A DNA stretch of 21,422 bases from DATKEG01 sp035544515. Lineage in GTDB: Bacteria; Acidobacteriota; Vicinamibacteria; Fen-336. Positions 21,272-21,422 of this stretch are shown one piece after another. The stretch is taken from NCBI GenBank assembly GCA_035544515.1, contig DATKEG010000217.1, positions 1-21,422 on the forward strand, given 5' to 3'. Each line of letters begins with the position of its first letter. Positions within the stretch are counted from its first letter, which is position 1. The position numbers and the translations under genes are program-made. Under the pieces are notes generated by a model. That model did no database searches and was not told the DNA's origin. It saw only the letters and a program-made list of their open reading frames with translations.

Positions 21272-21422
21272 ATGCCCGAGGCGCTCGACGTCACGTGCCC
21301 CTGTTGCAGCGCGCTGCTCAAGGTGGATCCGGAGACGGGCGCCGTCGTCTGGACGGACAAGAAGAAGGAACCGGCCCAGGACTTCGACGACCTGGTGAAC
21401 CGGGTCCATTCCCGCCGCAGCG
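21272..21422 (+). CDS. Small zinc-ribbon-like protein (partial, 3' end beyond window)
   Basis: The first 50 residues are visible. They open MPEALDVTCPCCSALLKVDP, with a C-P-C-C knuckle at 9-12 that resembles one half of a zinc ribbon or rubredoxin-like knuckle, then ETGAVVWTDKKKEPAQDFDD. The charged part that follows looks like the start of a helix or coiled coil. A second cysteine pair is not seen before the window ends. I do not recognise a named family, and the function is unknown. It diverges from the bfd gene; the Fur box lies about 24 bases upstream of its -35, so iron control is possible but less direct. Confidence 0.65.
   Translation, partial: MPEALDVTCPCCSALLKVDPETGAVVWTDKKKEPAQDFDDLVNRVHSRRS

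Overview
This window is about 21.4 kb of GC-rich (roughly 70%) bacterial chromosome, tightly packed with housekeeping, metabolic and envelope genes. I see no phage, transposon, CRISPR array, tRNA or rRNA. The gene mix (hexameric-type citrate synthase, S46 dipeptidyl-peptidase, an HcrABC-type molybdenum hydroxylase operon, bacterioferritin with its ferredoxin) together with the GC content suggests a soil or subsurface lineage such as Methylomirabilota/Rokubacteria, Acidobacteria or a deltaproteobacterial relative. No rRNA is present, so this placement is an inference.

Layout: (1) 1-436, minus: the start of a GNAT acetyltransferase, preceded by a 26-codon small ORF that overlaps it by ATGA. (2) 763-1176, plus: an Rnk-like GreA/B C-domain regulator. 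(3) 1195-7607, minus: HerA-like ATPase, membrane-anchored SpoIIE/RsbU phosphatase, M20 dipeptidase, DUF3187 outer-membrane-type protein and a small membrane protein. The last three overlap stop-to-start and form an operon. (4) 7792-8250, plus: a secreted Gly/Tyr/Arg-rich protein. (5) 8271-9197, minus: a monofunctional proline dehydrogenase. (6) 9245-12630, minus: citrate synthase followed by a secreted S46 peptidase. (7) 12735-14384, minus: a polytopic GT-C-like membrane protein. (8) 14459-16362, plus: an SDR dehydrogenase translationally coupled to a Tat-exported flavoprotein. (9) 16392-20293, minus: a three-subunit molybdenum hydroxylase (2Fe-2S, Mo and FAD subunits) resembling 4-hydroxybenzoyl-CoA reductase. 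(10) 20405-21176, minus: a Bfd-like ferredoxin plus bacterioferritin, under a promoter overlapped by a clear Fur box. (11) 21272 onward, plus: the start of a small zinc-ribbon protein.

The most striking item is the flavoprotein at 15235-16362. Its motifs are those of D-amino-acid oxidase, but in rotated order: the segment that normally ends the protein (G-L-R-P-x-R-P, then H-x-Y-G-H-G-G-x-G-x-x-x-x-W-G) comes before the FAD-binding Rossmann motif, and the chain ends where the middle of the family normally continues. It reads as a naturally circularly permuted D-amino-acid oxidase with a Tat signal on its new N-terminus.

Other points: the FAD subunit of the molybdenum enzyme has the four cysteines of the extra [4Fe-4S] loop of 4-hydroxybenzoyl-CoA reductase, while the Mo subunit has Gln where this superfamily usually has its catalytic Glu. 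Several genes have a -10 box ending 9 bases (in one case 6) before the start codon and no Shine-Dalgarno sequence, which suggests frequent leaderless transcription.
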